From assembly GCA_905480225.1 (NCBI GenBank), contig CAJQPO010000102.1, positions 1 through 34,202 of the forward strand: DNA of 34,202 nucleotides. The letters are read 5' to 3'. The position numbers and the translations under genes were made by a program. Within the stretch, counting starts at the first letter, position 1, and the number at the start of each line of letters is the position of its first letter. Positions 1 through 9,895 of the stretch are shown in pieces. The notes below the pieces were generated by a model, which was not told where the DNA came from, ran no database searches, and saw only the letters and a program-made list of their open reading frames with translations. This DNA is from an uncultured Flavobacteriales bacterium. GTDB taxonomy: Bacteria > Bacteroidota > Bacteroidia > Flavobacteriales_D > Parvicellaceae.

Positions 1-40
1 CCGAAAAAATTAGACCTATGGATACCCCAATTTTATACAA

Positions 41-2959
41 TCAAAATAAAGTTGGTTGTGAATCATCTTCTGAATCGGGATTTGTAACCTCACCTTTGGG
101 ACTAACTTTCGATGTATTTTTAGTGTCTACCTCAAACTCAACCACTACCGATTTCTCCGTATTAGTAGAACCAACTACATTCTCCCTGCTTTCCACTTGC
201 TTCTCAACATTGTCACCAGCTGATTTCGTTTCAGGCAATTCAACACCGATTTCTTTTTCAATTAAACCCGTATCCCCCTGCCCATTAGCAAAATCCTCTG
301 AGCCAACTTCGGAATCTTCTATAGGCCATTCCTCATCACCTTCAGACGTTATCAATTCTATGTCTTTAATCTTTAATTTTGAAAGTTGATTTCCCTGAGC
401 CTTTATTCCCTTTACATCAATCAACTTAGACAAGTCTTCTTCTTTATCTGGCAAATGCTTTGTTGCCTTCAAGTGCTTGTTGTAAATAAGCTTCAATTTA
501 GGCTTGTATTGTGACGATACAACTTTCATTTCGTTTCCATCCTCTTCTGGAACAAAAAACACTTTCTTAGGAGAAACATCTAATAAGAATCGTTTCACGT
601 AAAACATTTCTTTCTTTCCAACCCAATACACACAAGATAGCGCATGTGTGGGGTGCCATTTTTCAATTAACAACAAATCATCATCAAATTTCATCGACAA
701 TTCAAATCCAGTAAGTCGATAATACCCACCCTTGTATACAGTCAGAATTTTGTCTTCTCCCCGAAACTCACCTAGTAAAAGGCCTCGCTGCTCATCATTA
801 AGCCTCTGAACAACAGGGTCCCACCATACTTTTCTTGCAGCAAGTGTTGAACCACCTACTTCTCGTTGAATAACTTTAGAGACCAACTCTTTTGTAACCC
901 GATTACCTCGAGATGCCCTTCCTTTTATTGCTAATTCGCTAAAGTCAATATCTATTTTTAACTTTTTTAAATGTGGACGTGACCGAAGTTGAACCGTAAC
1001 CACTTCTTTTCTTCCATTCGGATTTGCAGTAAAGTAATGTATTCTAGATCCTTTAGCTCCTGTCGTTAAATCATATTCTTTATCTCTAGTAATCGAATTG
1101 ACAAAAAACCGCTTCATATAAGAAATCTTGGTCTTTCCGTCTTGGTAAATCATGTGATAAATGGTCCGCTTGTCTCCCTTTTTCCAAACACCGATATGTA
1201 GAATTCCTTTACCTACAAATTTCTTATCTGTGATTTTCGTAACCAAAACCTTACCTGTTTTAAAGAAAACAATTATGTCATCTATTTCAGAACAATCTTG
1301 AACAAACTCATCCTTTCGCAATGACCAACCAAGAAACCCCTCTTCACGATTAACATACAACTTCTTGTTGGAAACAATCGCTGCCGTCTTGTGCACATTA
1401 TCAAAGACCTTAATGAGTGTTTTTCTATCTCTACCCTTTCCGAATTTTTGTTTCAATTCTTTGAAGTACAAAATTGCAAAATCAACAAGATTATCGAGGT
1501 TATGCTGCACTTCTTTCAACCCTTCTTCTAATTTTAAAATGTTTTCATCCGCCTTGAATGCATCAAATTTTGAAATCCTCTTAATTCTGATTTCTGTCAG
1601 TTTTGTAATATCTTCTTCCGTTAAATCACGATGCAACTTGACAGCACCTTTTGTTTTATTACTCTTTGACGGAGTACTAATATAGACATGCATGCCCTTA
1701 TCAATTGCTTCTATTACCGCCTCCCACGTCTCACATTCTTCAATGTCTCTGTAGATTCTATTTTCAATAAAAATTCGTTCAAGTGAAGCAAAGTGCCAAT
1801 GCTCCAAAAGCTCTTTTTGTTTGATTTCTAATTCTAACTGAAGCAGGTCTTGGGTTCTTTGTGTATTGGACCGCAAAATATCGGTTACGCCCATAAAAAC
1901 GGGCTGCTCATTCACAATAACACAAGCATTTGGAGAAATCGAAACTTCACAATCTGTAAATGCAAAAAGTGCATCAATCATTTTGTCTGGAGAAACACCT
2001 GAAGGAAGCTGAATAACGATTTCAGCAGTTGCAGCAGTATTGTCTTCAATCTTTTTAATCTTAATCTTCCCTTTATCATTTGCCTTGATTATGGAAGCAA
2101 TCAAACTATCCGTTGTCGACCCGTAAGGTATTTCTGTAATTACCAAAGTCTTAGAATCAATCTTAGATAATTTAGCCCTTACTCTTACCTTACCACCTCT
2201 CAGCCCATCATTGTAATTTAAGAAATCAGCCATCCCTCCATTTGGAAAGTCTGGAAGGATTTTCGGCTTCTTACCCCGCAGAACATCAATTGAACCATCT
2301 ATCAACTCATTAAAGTTGTGAGGCAGCATTTTACATGCTAAACCAACTGCAATCCCTTCTGCCCCTTGCGCTAAAAGCAAAGGGAACTTAACAGGCAAAT
2401 GAACAGGCTCTTTATTTCGACCATCATAAGACGCCAGCCAATCTGTAGTTTTAGGATTAAATGAAGTATGTAGTGCAAATTTTGTAAGTCTTGCCTCTAT
2501 GTATCTTGGGGCAGCAGCACGATCACCTGTAAGGGTATTGCCCCAATTACCTTGCGTATCAATAATGATGTCTTTTTGGCCAATTTGAACCATTGCATCA
2601 CCAATAGACTGGTCACCATGAGGATGATACTTCATGGTATTTCCGATGACATTTGCGACTTTGTTGTAACGTCCATCATCCAATTCCTTCATGGAATGTA
2701 AAATTCTCCTTTGAACGGGCTTTAGCCCATCATTTAATGCTGGAACAGCTCGCTCTAGAATTACGTATGACGCATAATCCAAGAACCAATCTTCATACAT
2801 TCCAGAAAGCAGGGTTATGTTTCCACCATCCTCACCATCTTCCTTGCTCGCATTGGTTTCTTCATCTGCACCTGTTGCATCACCATTTCTAGCATTGCTG
2901 TTCTCATCAGGGTTTTTCTCTGAATGATTGTTTTTTTCCTCGTCGTTTTCCTCTCCCAT
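41..2959 (-). CDS. parC: DNA topoisomerase IV subunit A (ParC-type)
   Basis: This is the DNA breakage-reunion subunit of a type IIA topoisomerase, acting with the upstream ParE to decatenate chromosomes. After an acidic, Asn/Glu-rich N-terminal extension of about 47 residues comes the classic start of the winged-helix core (LDYASYVILERAVPALNDG, 60-78). The active-site tyrosine is Tyr153 in AAAPRYIEARLTK. The coiled-coil and tower region follows to about residue 500. The C-terminal half is a degraded beta-pinwheel in which I do not see a canonical GyrA box (QRRGGKG), which favours ParC over GyrA. The last 110 residues or so are acidic and Ser/Glu-rich. At 972 aa it is longer than most ParC proteins, largely because of both acidic ends. 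It starts 35 bp after parE and is surely in the same operon. The family assignment is firm; ParC rather than GyrA is inferred from pinwheel decay and partner. Confidence 0.95.
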   Translation of the reverse strand: MGEENDEEKNNHSEKNPDENSNARNGDATGADEETNASKEDGEDGGNITLLSGMYEDWFLDYASYVILERAVPALNDGLKPVQRRILHSMKELDDGRYNKVANVIGNTMKYHPHGDQSIGDAMVQIGQKDIIIDTQGNWGNTLTGDRAAAPRYIEARLTKFALHTSFNPKTTDWLASYDGRNKEPVHLPVKFPLLLAQGAEGIAVGLACKMLPHNFNELIDGSIDVLRGKKPKILPDFPNGGMADFLNYNDGLRGGKVRVRAKLSKIDSKTLVITEIPYGSTTDSLIASIIKANDKGKIKIKKIEDNTAATAEIVIQLPSGVSPDKMIDALFAFTDCEVSISPNACVIVNEQPVFMGVTDILRSNTQRTQDLLQLELEIKQKELLEHWHFASLERIFIENRIYRDIEECETWEAVIEAIDKGMHVYISTPSKSNKTKGAVKLHRDLTEEDITKLTEIRIKRISKFDAFKADENILKLEEGLKEVQHNLDNLVDFAILYFKELKQKFGKGRDRKTLIKVFDNVHKTAAIVSNKKLYVNREEGFLGWSLRKDEFVQDCSEIDDIIVFFKTGKVLVTKITDKKFVGKGILHIGVWKKGDKRTIYHMIYQDGKTKISYMKRFFVNSITRDKEYDLTTGAKGSRIHYFTANPNGRKEVVTVQLRSRPHLKKLKIDIDFSELAIKGRASRGNRVTKELVSKVIQREVGGSTLAARKVWWDPVVQRLNDEQRGLLLGEFRGEDKILTVYKGGYYRLTGFELSMKFDDDLLLIEKWHPTHALSCVYWVGKKEMFYVKRFLLDVSPKKVFFVPEEDGNEMKVVSSQYKPKLKLIYNKHLKATKHLPDKEEDLSKLIDVKGIKAQGNQLSKLKIKDIELITSEGDEEWPIEDSEVGSEDFANGQGDTGLIEKEIGVELPETKSAGDNVEKQVESRENVVGSTNTEKSVVVEFEVDTKNTSKVSPKGEVTNPDSEDDSQPTLF

Positions 2960-2994
2960 TACTACATTTATTCCTTTCCTATTGACTCAATGAT

Positions 2995-4845
2995 TTACGA
3001 ATCTTCGTCGACTAAATCAGTTTCAACTCTTAAATTGTTGATGATAAACTCTTGTCTATTTGGCGTATTCTTTCCCATATAAAATTCAAGAATTTTATCT
3101 ATACTCGAGTCTTGACCAATGACTACCGGCTCTAATCTCATGTCCTCACCAATAAAATTTTTAAACTCATCAGGCGATATTTCTCCAAGCCCTTTAAACC
3201 GGGTTATTTCAGGCGACTTACCTAATTCTAGGATGGCTTTCTGTCGCTCCTCATCCGTGTAACAATACCTGGTTTCTTTTTTATTTCGCACCCGAAACAA
3301 AGGGGTTTGCAATATAAACACGTGCCCTTTTCTAACTAAATCTGGGAAAAATTGTAAAAAGAACGTCATTAATAACATCCTGATATGCATGCCGTCAACA
3401 TCTGCATCAGTCGCTATTACAACCCTATTGTATCTCAGGCCCTCCATTTCTTCCTCAATATTAAGCGCTGCTTGAACCAAGTTAAACTCCTCGTTTTCAT
3501 AGACTACTTTTTTAGTTAATCCATAAGAATTCAAGGGTTTACCTCTTAAACTAAAAACAGCTTGCGTTCTTACATCTCTTGATTTGGTAATGGAGCCACT
3601 TGCCGAATCTCCTTCTGTAATAAAAACCGTAGTCTCTTCTCTGCGATCACTTTTTAAATCATTGAAGTGAATTTTACAATCTCTTAGTTTCTTGTTGTGT
3701 AAGTTGGCTTTTTTGGCACGCTCTCTCGCTAATTTCCGAATGCCTGACAGTTCCTTTCTTTCTTTCTCTGACTGCTTAATTTTCTTTTCTAAAACATCTG
3801 CAATTTCTGGATTCTTATGCAAAAAGTTATCGAGCTTTTGTTTTAAAAAATCCATAACAAAACCACGTATAGATTTTCCGCCAGGCTCAATATCTAAAGA
3901 TCCCAATTTCGTTTTTGTTTGAGATTCAAATATGGGCTCCATTACCTTAATACTAACGGCAGCAACAATACTTTGCCGAATGTCTATTGGCTCGTATTTG
4001 CCATAAAAATCCTTAATGACTTTAGCGAGTGCCTCTCTAAACGCCGACTGATGAGTCCCGCCTTGCGTGGTATGTTGGCCATTAACAAAGGAAGAATAAT
4101 CCTCTCCATAGGACCTGACATGTGTAAAGGCAACTTCAATGTCTGCCCCCTCTAAATGCACAACTGGATATAAAGGATCGCCATCCATATTGTCTTCCAG
4201 TAAATCTTTTAATCCATTTTTAGATGAAAATTGCTTGTTATTTAAGTTGATTGTTAGCCCCCTATTCAGATAGCAATAATTCATGAAGAGTTTTTCCAAG
4301 TACGGTTGTTTAAACTGGAAATTTTTAAACACTGTTGAGTCAGGCATAAACTTCACGTAAGTGCCATTGGGCTCTGTTGTTGCTGATATTTCATTATCTA
4401 AGATTAGTGTTCCTTGCTCAAATTCGGCTCGTTTCACTTCTCCTTCTCTATATGCTTCAACGATAAAATAATTGGATAATGCATTTACCGCTTTACTTCC
4501 TACGCCATTCAATCCGACAGATTTTTTAAAAGCCTTCGAATCATATTTGCCACCGGTATTCATTTTCGAAACCACGTCTACCACTTTACCTAATGGAATA
4601 CCACGACCAAAATCTCTAACCGTAACCGCACCATCTTTCAGTTTGATAATGATTTTCTTTCCGTGTCCCATTACAAATTCGTCAATACAATTATCAACTA
4701 CCTCTTTGACAAGAACATAAATACCATCATCAACTGCAGAACCGTCCCCTAATTTTCCAATATACATACCAGGACGCAACCTGATGTGCTCTTTCCAATC
4801 AAGAGATCGTATATTCTCCTCTGTATACTTCACTTCTTTTGCCAT
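2995..4845 (-). CDS. parE: DNA topoisomerase IV subunit B (ParE-type ATPase)
   Basis: This is the ATPase subunit of topoisomerase IV, partner of the adjacent parC. I chose the ATG at 4843-4845 (product begins [15 protein letters not shown], 616 aa) over a TTG six codons upstream, because family proteins start just before this point and a near-match to the Bacteroidota -7 box (reverse TCAATTTG, 4861-4868, one mismatch) overlaps the TTG. The GHKL ATP-binding fold is clear: EVVDNCIDE with Asn52 as Mg ligand, DFGRGIP (78-84) and GLNGVGSK (111-118). A QTKTKLG loop follows near 309-315. The TOPRIM domain has EGDSASGS (411-418) and DADVDG (480-485), the acidic metal-binding residues. SLRGKPLN (432-439) is the usual conserved stretch. 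The length is normal for ParE and shorter than proteobacterial GyrB, which carries an insert. It is the first gene of a two-gene operon and diverges from the SGNH hydrolase gene. Confidence 0.95.
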   Translation of the reverse strand: MAKEVKYTEENIRSLDWKEHIRLRPGMYIGKLGDGSAVDDGIYVLVKEVVDNCIDEFVMGHGKKIIIKLKDGAVTVRDFGRGIPLGKVVDVVSKMNTGGKYDSKAFKKSVGLNGVGSKAVNALSNYFIVEAYREGEVKRAEFEQGTLILDNEISATTEPNGTYVKFMPDSTVFKNFQFKQPYLEKLFMNYCYLNRGLTINLNNKQFSSKNGLKDLLEDNMDGDPLYPVVHLEGADIEVAFTHVRSYGEDYSSFVNGQHTTQGGTHQSAFREALAKVIKDFYGKYEPIDIRQSIVAAVSIKVMEPIFESQTKTKLGSLDIEPGGKSIRGFVMDFLKQKLDNFLHKNPEIADVLEKKIKQSEKERKELSGIRKLARERAKKANLHNKKLRDCKIHFNDLKSDRREETTVFITEGDSASGSITKSRDVRTQAVFSLRGKPLNSYGLTKKVVYENEEFNLVQAALNIEEEMEGLRYNRVVIATDADVDGMHIRMLLMTFFLQFFPDLVRKGHVFILQTPLFRVRNKKETRYCYTDEERQKAILELGKSPEITRFKGLGEISPDEFKNFIGEDMRLEPVVIGQDSSIDKILEFYMGKNTPNRQEFIINNLRVETDLVDEDS

Positions 4846-5004
4846 TGAATTAAATTTATACAAATTGACATACGACCTTAGGCATTGCTAGCTATTGTTA
4901 TCAACAAGAAAGTGTAGAATGTGAACTGTGAATCGAATGACGCAACAAGTAAAGTCATCCTTAGACGAAAAAAATTTTAATTCAATTCGTATTGCGTTCC
5001 AATG

Positions 5005-5012
5005 TACATTTG
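5005..5012 (+). promoter_or_regulatory. Bacteroidota -7 promoter box for the SGNH hydrolase gene
   Basis: TACATTTG is a perfect match to the TAnnTTTG -7 element of Bacteroidota primary-sigma promoters. It ends 21 nt before the ATG at 5034, so transcription would begin just upstream of that ATG. A convincing -33 TTTG at the usual distance is not visible. The position argues that translation starts at 5034 and not at the TTG at 4992. Confidence 0.5.
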
Positions 5013-5033
5013 CCTAATAATTCTAAGTGTGCA

Positions 5034-5750
5034 ATGAACATTTCAAAATCTAAAAGAAATATTTTTATCGTAGTCCTAACCATAGGGATTCTCATGATCA
5101 TTTCTGTTCCAATCATGCAACAATACAAAAGCAAAAAAGTAATGAACCTGTATTTTTCTTCTGAAAGATGGAACCAGTTAAAGCAACGCCATAGTGACCA
5201 TCCTATTCTTCCAAATTGCGTATTGTTATTTGGTGACAGTATGACTGAAAATTTTGAAAAATACATTTCTAATCCACAATTGTTAAATTTTGGAATAAGC
5301 GGTGATTTTTCATCAGGACTAATCACGAGAGTCAATTCAGTTGTGAAACAACAACCCCAACAAATATTTATTATGATTGGAATAAATGACATCATTGAAA
5401 AAGTGCCAGTTTCTGCTATAAAAAACAACTACATGTCTGTACTTCATCAGTTAAAAGAAGACTGCCCTAATTCCGAAATATATGTGCAAAGCACTCTTCC
5501 TACCCGAGAGATAAACAGTCTATTTAGCTCAAGTAAAAACACTAATAATAAGGTACTGGAATTGAATACTCTTATGCAAATGAACTGTAAGGAACTAAAT
5601 ATTTCTTTTATTGATTTGTACCCGCTATTTTTAGACCAAGAGAAACTTCTTAAGAAAGAACTTTCTTTAGATGGCATTCATTTAACAAAACAGGGGTATG
5701 ATTTATGGAAAAATGAACTACAGAAACATCTTAAATTCTTATTGAATTAG
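5034..5750 (+). CDS. Membrane-anchored SGNH/GDSL-family hydrolase
   Basis: This is a serine esterase or lipase of the SGNH fold, probably acting in the periplasm on an ester-linked envelope or carbohydrate substrate that the sequence does not identify. From the ATG at 5034 (238 aa) there is a basic start, one hydrophobic segment at about residues 9-26 (signal anchor or signal peptide), then the catalytic domain. Block I is LFGDSMTEN with Ser69, block II is NFGISGD with Gly90, block III is GIND with Asn118, and block V is DGIHLTKQGY with Asp213 and His216, so the full catalytic set is present. The domain resembles platelet-activating-factor acetylhydrolase-like and sialate O-acetylesterase-like SGNH enzymes. 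Its stop codon overlaps that of the convergent ychF by 4 bp. It shares a divergent intergenic region with parE but has its own promoter box. Family certain, substrate unknown. Confidence 0.88.
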   Translation: MNISKSKRNIFIVVLTIGILMIISVPIMQQYKSKKVMNLYFSSERWNQLKQRHSDHPILPNCVLLFGDSMTENFEKYISNPQLLNFGISGDFSSGLITRVNSVVKQQPQQIFIMIGINDIIEKVPVSAIKNNYMSVLHQLKEDCPNSEIYVQSTLPTREINSLFSSSKNTNNKVLELNTLMQMNCKELNISFIDLYPLFLDQEKLLKKELSLDGIHLTKQGYDLWKNELQKHLKFLLN

Positions 5751-6844
5751 ACATTGAATCGGAAGTGCATAATGTCTCCATCTTCAACAACGTATTCCTT
5801 TCCTTGAACCCCCAGTTTACCCGCTTCTTTTACAGCTTGCTCAGACCCAAATTCGATAAAATCATTGTATTTCATGACTTCAGCACGAATAAATCCTTTC
5901 TCAAAATCTGTATGAATAACTCCAGCTGCCTGAGGAGCAGTAGCACCCTTCTTTATTGTCCAAGCTCGAACCTCTTTAACTCCTGCAGTAAAATACGTTT
6001 GCAGATTTAGTAAGGAATAGGCGGATCGAATTAATTTGCTAACACCAGGTTCTGCTAGCCCAAGATCATCTAAAAACATTTGACGCTCTTCGTAAGTTTC
6101 TAGTTCCGAAATATCAGCTTCAATACCAGCGCCTAAAATCAAGACCTCAGAAGCTTCTCCAGACACCGACTTCGCTAATTCATCTACATGGGCATTGCCA
6201 TTTTTAACAGCATCTTCATCCACATTACATAGATACAAAACGGGCTTTGAAGTTAGTAAATGTAAGTCCTCTACTAATGCCCACTGTTCCGAATCAATTG
6301 AAGCACTTCTAGCGGACTGGCCACTTTCCAAATGCGATTGAATTACCTGATAAATGTCGTAAATCTTACCGGCTTCTTTATCTCCAGACTTGGCTTTTCT
6401 TTGCAATCCACTAATCCTTTTCTCTATGGTTTCCAGGTCTTTAAGCTGTAGCTCCATGTCAATTACTTCCTTGTCTCTTACCGGATCTACCGAACCATCA
6501 ACGTGAACAACATTTCCATCATCAAAACACCTTACTACATGAATCAAGGCGTCGACCTCACGAATATTAGCCAAGAATTGATTCCCTAAACCCTCTCCTT
6601 TGTGCGCACCTTTGACTAAACCGGCAATGTCCACGATTTCGATGGTTGTAGGCATTACTTTTTCTGGATTGACTAACCCTTCCAATTTTTCTAAACGATC
6701 ATCCGGAACCGTAATGGTTCCAATATTCGGTTCTATCGTACAGAAAGGAAAATTTGCAGACTGCGCCTTTGCATTAGAAAGACAGTTGAACAAGGTTGAC
6801 TTACCAACATTGGGTAAACCTACAATTCCACATTTTAAAGCCAT
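5747..6844 (-). CDS. ychF: Redox-regulated ribosome-associated ATPase YchF (Obg-like)
   Basis: YchF is a cytosolic P-loop protein of the Obg/TRAFAC class that hydrolyses ATP in preference to GTP, binds ribosomes and is linked to oxidative-stress responses. The 365-aa product is full length. The P-loop is GLPNVGKS (residues 9-16), the G3 region is DIAGLVKGAHKGEGLG, and the G4 position reads CNVDE in place of NKxD, the substitution that gives this family its ATP specificity. A helical arm domain occupies the middle, and a TGS domain forms the C-terminus (from about TYFTAG to the end, with GFIRAEV and YNDFIEFGS typical of the family). The ATG sits about 17 nt downstream of a perfect TAnnTTTG box on the minus strand, so the leader would be very short. 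It is monocistronic as far as can be seen. Confidence 0.97.
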   Translation of the reverse strand: MALKCGIVGLPNVGKSTLFNCLSNAKAQSANFPFCTIEPNIGTITVPDDRLEKLEGLVNPEKVMPTTIEIVDIAGLVKGAHKGEGLGNQFLANIREVDALIHVVRCFDDGNVVHVDGSVDPVRDKEVIDMELQLKDLETIEKRISGLQRKAKSGDKEAGKIYDIYQVIQSHLESGQSARSASIDSEQWALVEDLHLLTSKPVLYLCNVDEDAVKNGNAHVDELAKSVSGEASEVLILGAGIEADISELETYEERQMFLDDLGLAEPGVSKLIRSAYSLLNLQTYFTAGVKEVRAWTIKKGATAPQAAGVIHTDFEKGFIRAEVMKYNDFIEFGSEQAVKEAGKLGVQGKEYVVEDGDIMHFRFNV

Positions 6845-6861
6845 AATTGAATTTTAAGGGG

Positions 6862-6869
6862 CAAATATA
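6862..6869 (-). promoter_or_regulatory. Bacteroidota -7 promoter box for ychF
   Basis: Read on the minus strand this is TATATTTG, a perfect TAnnTTTG match, 17 nt upstream of the ychF ATG. A CAAA (minus-strand TTTG) lies at 6896-6899 but the 26-nt gap is longer than the usual -33/-7 spacing, so only the -7 element is claimed. Confidence 0.5.
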
Positions 6870-6925
6870 GAAAGTTAGACCATTAACTAGGTTAACAAAT
6901 ACAAATCATAAAAATCAATTGATCG

Positions 6926-9361
6926 TTAATCCTCAAACAAGGTTACATGACCTGTTTCGGAATCTCCGTTATTGTAAACAACGATATAAAAGTAAGTGCC
7001 TGCAGGTAAAAACTGACCGTTATTGCCATTTCGACCGTCCCAATCATTCATATAATTATCAGATTGATATACGATTTGTCCCCAACGATTAAGAACAGAC
7101 AACTGTGTATTAGGCCATCTATGAAGACCATCTAATATAAACAAGTCATTCTGTCCATTGCTATTAGCACCTATTGAAATCACATTAGGAACAATAACGG
7201 TACATGGATCTGTAGTAATTTCTGAGGCTGCATTTGCGGTATTACAAAACCCTGTCAATTCAACACTAAAAGTACCTGCAACCGAAACTTCAATTTCTGA
7301 GTCCATAGATCCTGTTGACCATAGATAGCTTACTGTCGGATCTCCTAAATCCGTAACATCGAGAACTCTAGAATCGCCTTCACAGAAAAAATAATCTTCC
7401 AAGGATGCCGTAACATCCGGAATGTACAGCACCTCTAAATCAGTTCCCAACCCACACTGATTGTCGGTAAAAGTAAAAGTATACAAACCAGGCACATCTA
7501 CATCTAAAGTTGGATTGATAAAAGTTGTATTTGGAAAGTAAGATACTGTTCCAGGCCCTGTATAGCTCCAAAGGCCACCTTCTGGAGCGTACGTACCTGA
7601 TACCTGAAAAGTATTATTACAAGCCGTATCACCAGGAAGCAACTCTGGACCATTTAAAACATTAACTATAATGGTCGTATCATAGACACAACCAAAATTA
7701 TCCATAACCTGAAAAGTGTATGAATTATCTCCAGCGACTGTAGGTTGAATGACAATTGCTGTATCCCCTGTTCCAGCTACAATAGTTGGATCAGAAACCC
7801 ATTGCTCTCCAAATATCAAAGGTGTATAATATTCACTGTAGGGATTCAGGGAAGGATCAAAAAATAAGCCCCATTCAAACAAGTACCCATTATCTGCGCC
7901 TATATTATCTGTAATCGTAATTATCCAATCTCCATCAACCGGACATCCGGCTACTGCAAAATCATTAAAATCACCCAAAGGCGAGTAATCCCCTGGCGTA
8001 AGGATATTGTTTGGAGGTGAAATCGTTGCAGGGATATATGTACCTGCAATATTCTCCGTTGTCATATCGGAATACGTAGGAGATACCATGGTCCAGCAAT
8101 AATCCATACCTACTCCTGGAGTTAATGTACCATCATCAAGCGCATCACCCAAAAATGTATTTCCAGGGCCGGCTCCCGAATAGCAATCCATTAAAATCAC
8201 GGTGGTCCCATTGGGACAAGTTAGAGTAATGTCTAAGTCACCAATATACGAATGCTCAATATTAATACAAATCGAGGTTAAATCTGTCGCAGCGCCAATA
8301 GTTGTAGTTCCAAATCCAGTCATTGTTAAAGTATCCGTATGAGAAACACCTGAACCATCTGGCAGAAACGTTAATCCTGCAAAAGAACCCCCGAGTTGAA
8401 AGCTTGCTGTTGTTCCATCTACACCTGCCGTGTCAGTTGCAGTAACACCACCAACTAAATTAGCTGTTGCACCAAGACATATGGTGTCTGGTATTGCAAC
8501 ACAAGATGCAAAACTTGGAACCGTTGAAACTCGAGCTTTAGAAATGATTTGTTCCGCTACCAAAATCGGGTCAGTAATCTTCATCTGAACAAGGAATCCA
8601 GCTCTTGAAGGAGGCGTAAACCAAGCAGTATCTCCAGTTGCACTAGAACCATCTGAGAAGTCCCATTCGACTGTATATCCCGAAATTTGATCATAACCTG
8701 TGCCTGTCAAGCTAACATCATACGGAAAAATAGGTGCGGCGACGAACATAATAGAATCACCTAGACATACATCTGTATACCCAGTATCTGCCGGCACCAT
8801 GTCATTTCCACCAAGCAAATCACCGTTGATATAGGATTCCATGTGAGGCTCAAATGGTTGTGGTAAGTTTCCACAGCTAATACCAGCGTCCCAACCGCTA
8901 GCATTTATAGCACCATCGGAAATAAACCGAAGGGTCAAGCACCCACTTGGGTTTGACCAACTTGCAACAGCAATAAACCCAGTAGGATGCGTTCCTGAAT
9001 TGAATTTCCCTATAAGGGGCGCAGCAACAGAATTTCCGTCATAAACGTAAAGCGTATCAGAAGGATCAACACTCCAGGTCATTCCACTTCCAATTGCGAA
9101 AGATGCGGTTACTTTACTTCCTAAACTTAAGTCCGGACAAATCGTAATAACTTCATTTTCATTATCACTATAATTTCCACCAGAACCTCCTGAATCGAAA
9201 AAATTAGTAGGAGTACCTGGATCCAAAGCATATAAATTGCAATCCATAGGACTTGCTGCATCGAAGTCTGCATCCGTAATCAAAATTGGGGGGCTCTGAG
9301 CAACCAAAAAAGTTGAACTTAAAATTAAGCCAGCTAGTAATAAGAATTTGTTTCGCATCAT
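6926..9361 (-). CDS. Secreted multidomain protein with CUB-like, PKD-like and P-domain-like regions and type B T9SS (gliding-motility C-terminal) signal
   Basis: This is a large exported surface or extracellular protein. Residues 1-22 form a signal peptide (hydrophobic core ending FLVAQ). Residues of about 25-165 look CUB-like (LYVYDGNS, a FISDGA strand and two Cys pairs). A PKD-like region follows (VEWDFSDGSSATGDTAWFTPP). Residues of about 290-510 resemble a proprotein-convertase P domain, with SYIGDLDITLTCPNGT and GDWIITITDNIGADNG. Ig-like regions then lead to a C-terminal domain (about 719-811, with NGQNDLFILDG, LNRWGQIVY, WDGRNGNNGQFLPAGTYFY) that is the CHU_C / type B T9SS sorting domain. 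No catalytic domain is visible, so an adhesin or structural role is likelier than an enzyme. The ATG overlaps the stop of the small upstream gene (ATGA at 9358-9361), giving translational coupling. Confidence 0.85.
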   Translation of the reverse strand: MMRNKFLLLAGLILSSTFLVAQSPPILITDADFDAASPMDCNLYALDPGTPTNFFDSGGSGGNYSDNENEVITICPDLSLGSKVTASFAIGSGMTWSVDPSDTLYVYDGNSVAAPLIGKFNSGTHPTGFIAVASWSNPSGCLTLRFISDGAINASGWDAGISCGNLPQPFEPHMESYINGDLLGGNDMVPADTGYTDVCLGDSIMFVAAPIFPYDVSLTGTGYDQISGYTVEWDFSDGSSATGDTAWFTPPSRAGFLVQMKITDPILVAEQIISKARVSTVPSFASCVAIPDTICLGATANLVGGVTATDTAGVDGTTASFQLGGSFAGLTFLPDGSGVSHTDTLTMTGFGTTTIGAATDLTSICINIEHSYIGDLDITLTCPNGTTVILMDCYSGAGPGNTFLGDALDDGTLTPGVGMDYCWTMVSPTYSDMTTENIAGTYIPATISPPNNILTPGDYSPLGDFNDFAVAGCPVDGDWIITITDNIGADNGYLFEWGLFFDPSLNPYSEYYTPLIFGEQWVSDPTIVAGTGDTAIVIQPTVAGDNSYTFQVMDNFGCVYDTTIIVNVLNGPELLPGDTACNNTFQVSGTYAPEGGLWSYTGPGTVSYFPNTTFINPTLDVDVPGLYTFTFTDNQCGLGTDLEVLYIPDVTASLEDYFFCEGDSRVLDVTDLGDPTVSYLWSTGSMDSEIEVSVAGTFSVELTGFCNTANAASEITTDPCTVIVPNVISIGANSNGQNDLFILDGLHRWPNTQLSVLNRWGQIVYQSDNYMNDWDGRNGNNGQFLPAGTYFYIVVYNNGDSETGHVTLFED

Positions 9362-9735
9362 TTCTTTTTCGAATCCCCCATCTTTATGTGTTCAATACTC
9401 CTAATGACCAACATCTTCTCACAACCTTTCAATTTGTAATACAAGTACTGATTAGAAACAGGCTCAATATTTAAACTGAAGAAATTAATATCATCACTGC
9501 AACCCAAATCCAATTCGCCAATCTTTTCAGCTGTTTTCTCTTTAGATCCATAGTTAGATAAGTAAAGGCCATGATCGAGACAATTTAGATAGAATTGATA
9601 TTGTTCTTTGTCTTCCGTCATCATCTCAATTAGATCAGCTTCAGAAAACTTGACTAATAATCTTTGATCAAACTGCTGCGCATAAAAAGGCAAAACAATA
9701 AACGACAACAACTGAATTATTATAATTTGTTTCAT
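9358..9735 (-). CDS. Small secreted protein of unknown function, coupled to the T9SS protein
   Basis: I do not recognise this 125-aa protein. It begins with a clear signal peptide (MKQIIIIQLLSF... ending FYAQ, about residues 1-19), so the mature product of about 106 residues is periplasmic or exported. The mature part is mixed alpha/beta with three cysteines (in LNCLDHG, LGCSDD, LKGCEKM) and a Lys-rich tail. Its stop overlaps the start of the large T9SS-sorted gene by 4 bp, so the two are made together and the small protein could be a chaperone, partner or processing factor; this is inference only. Upstream at 9764-9771 the minus strand has TAATATTG, one mismatch from the TAnnTTTG box. Confidence 0.75.
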   Translation of the reverse strand: MKQIIIIQLLSFIVLPFYAQQFDQRLLVKFSEADLIEMMTEDKEQYQFYLNCLDHGLYLSNYGSKEKTAEKIGELDLGCSDDINFFSLNIEPVSNQYLYYKLKGCEKMLVIRSIEHIKMGDSKKK

Positions 9736-9869
9736 TGTAAGAATCTTGGCGTTAATACGACCACAATATTACTGATTTTTAAAAGAACCGTATTTGAATA
9801 AATAATTTTCTAATTATACAATTTTCCGAAAGTTTTTAACAACACAATGCCACTCACAGTCTGAAAAGC

Positions 9870-9877
9870 TATTTTTG
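9870..9877 (+). promoter_or_regulatory. Bacteroidota -7 promoter box for the transketolase operon
   Basis: TATTTTTG matches TAnnTTTG exactly and ends 18 nt before the ATG at 9896. It overlaps an in-frame TTG at 9875, which therefore cannot be the start. The -33 region is only a T-run near 9835 and not a clean TTTG. Confidence 0.5.
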
Positions 9878-9895
9878 GTTAAAATAAACTTCGAG

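Noticed and set aside
4982-5428. Long open frame antisense to the SGNH hydrolase gene
   Set aside because: The plus-strand frame carries all four SGNH blocks; the antisense product has no recognisable features and is a shadow.
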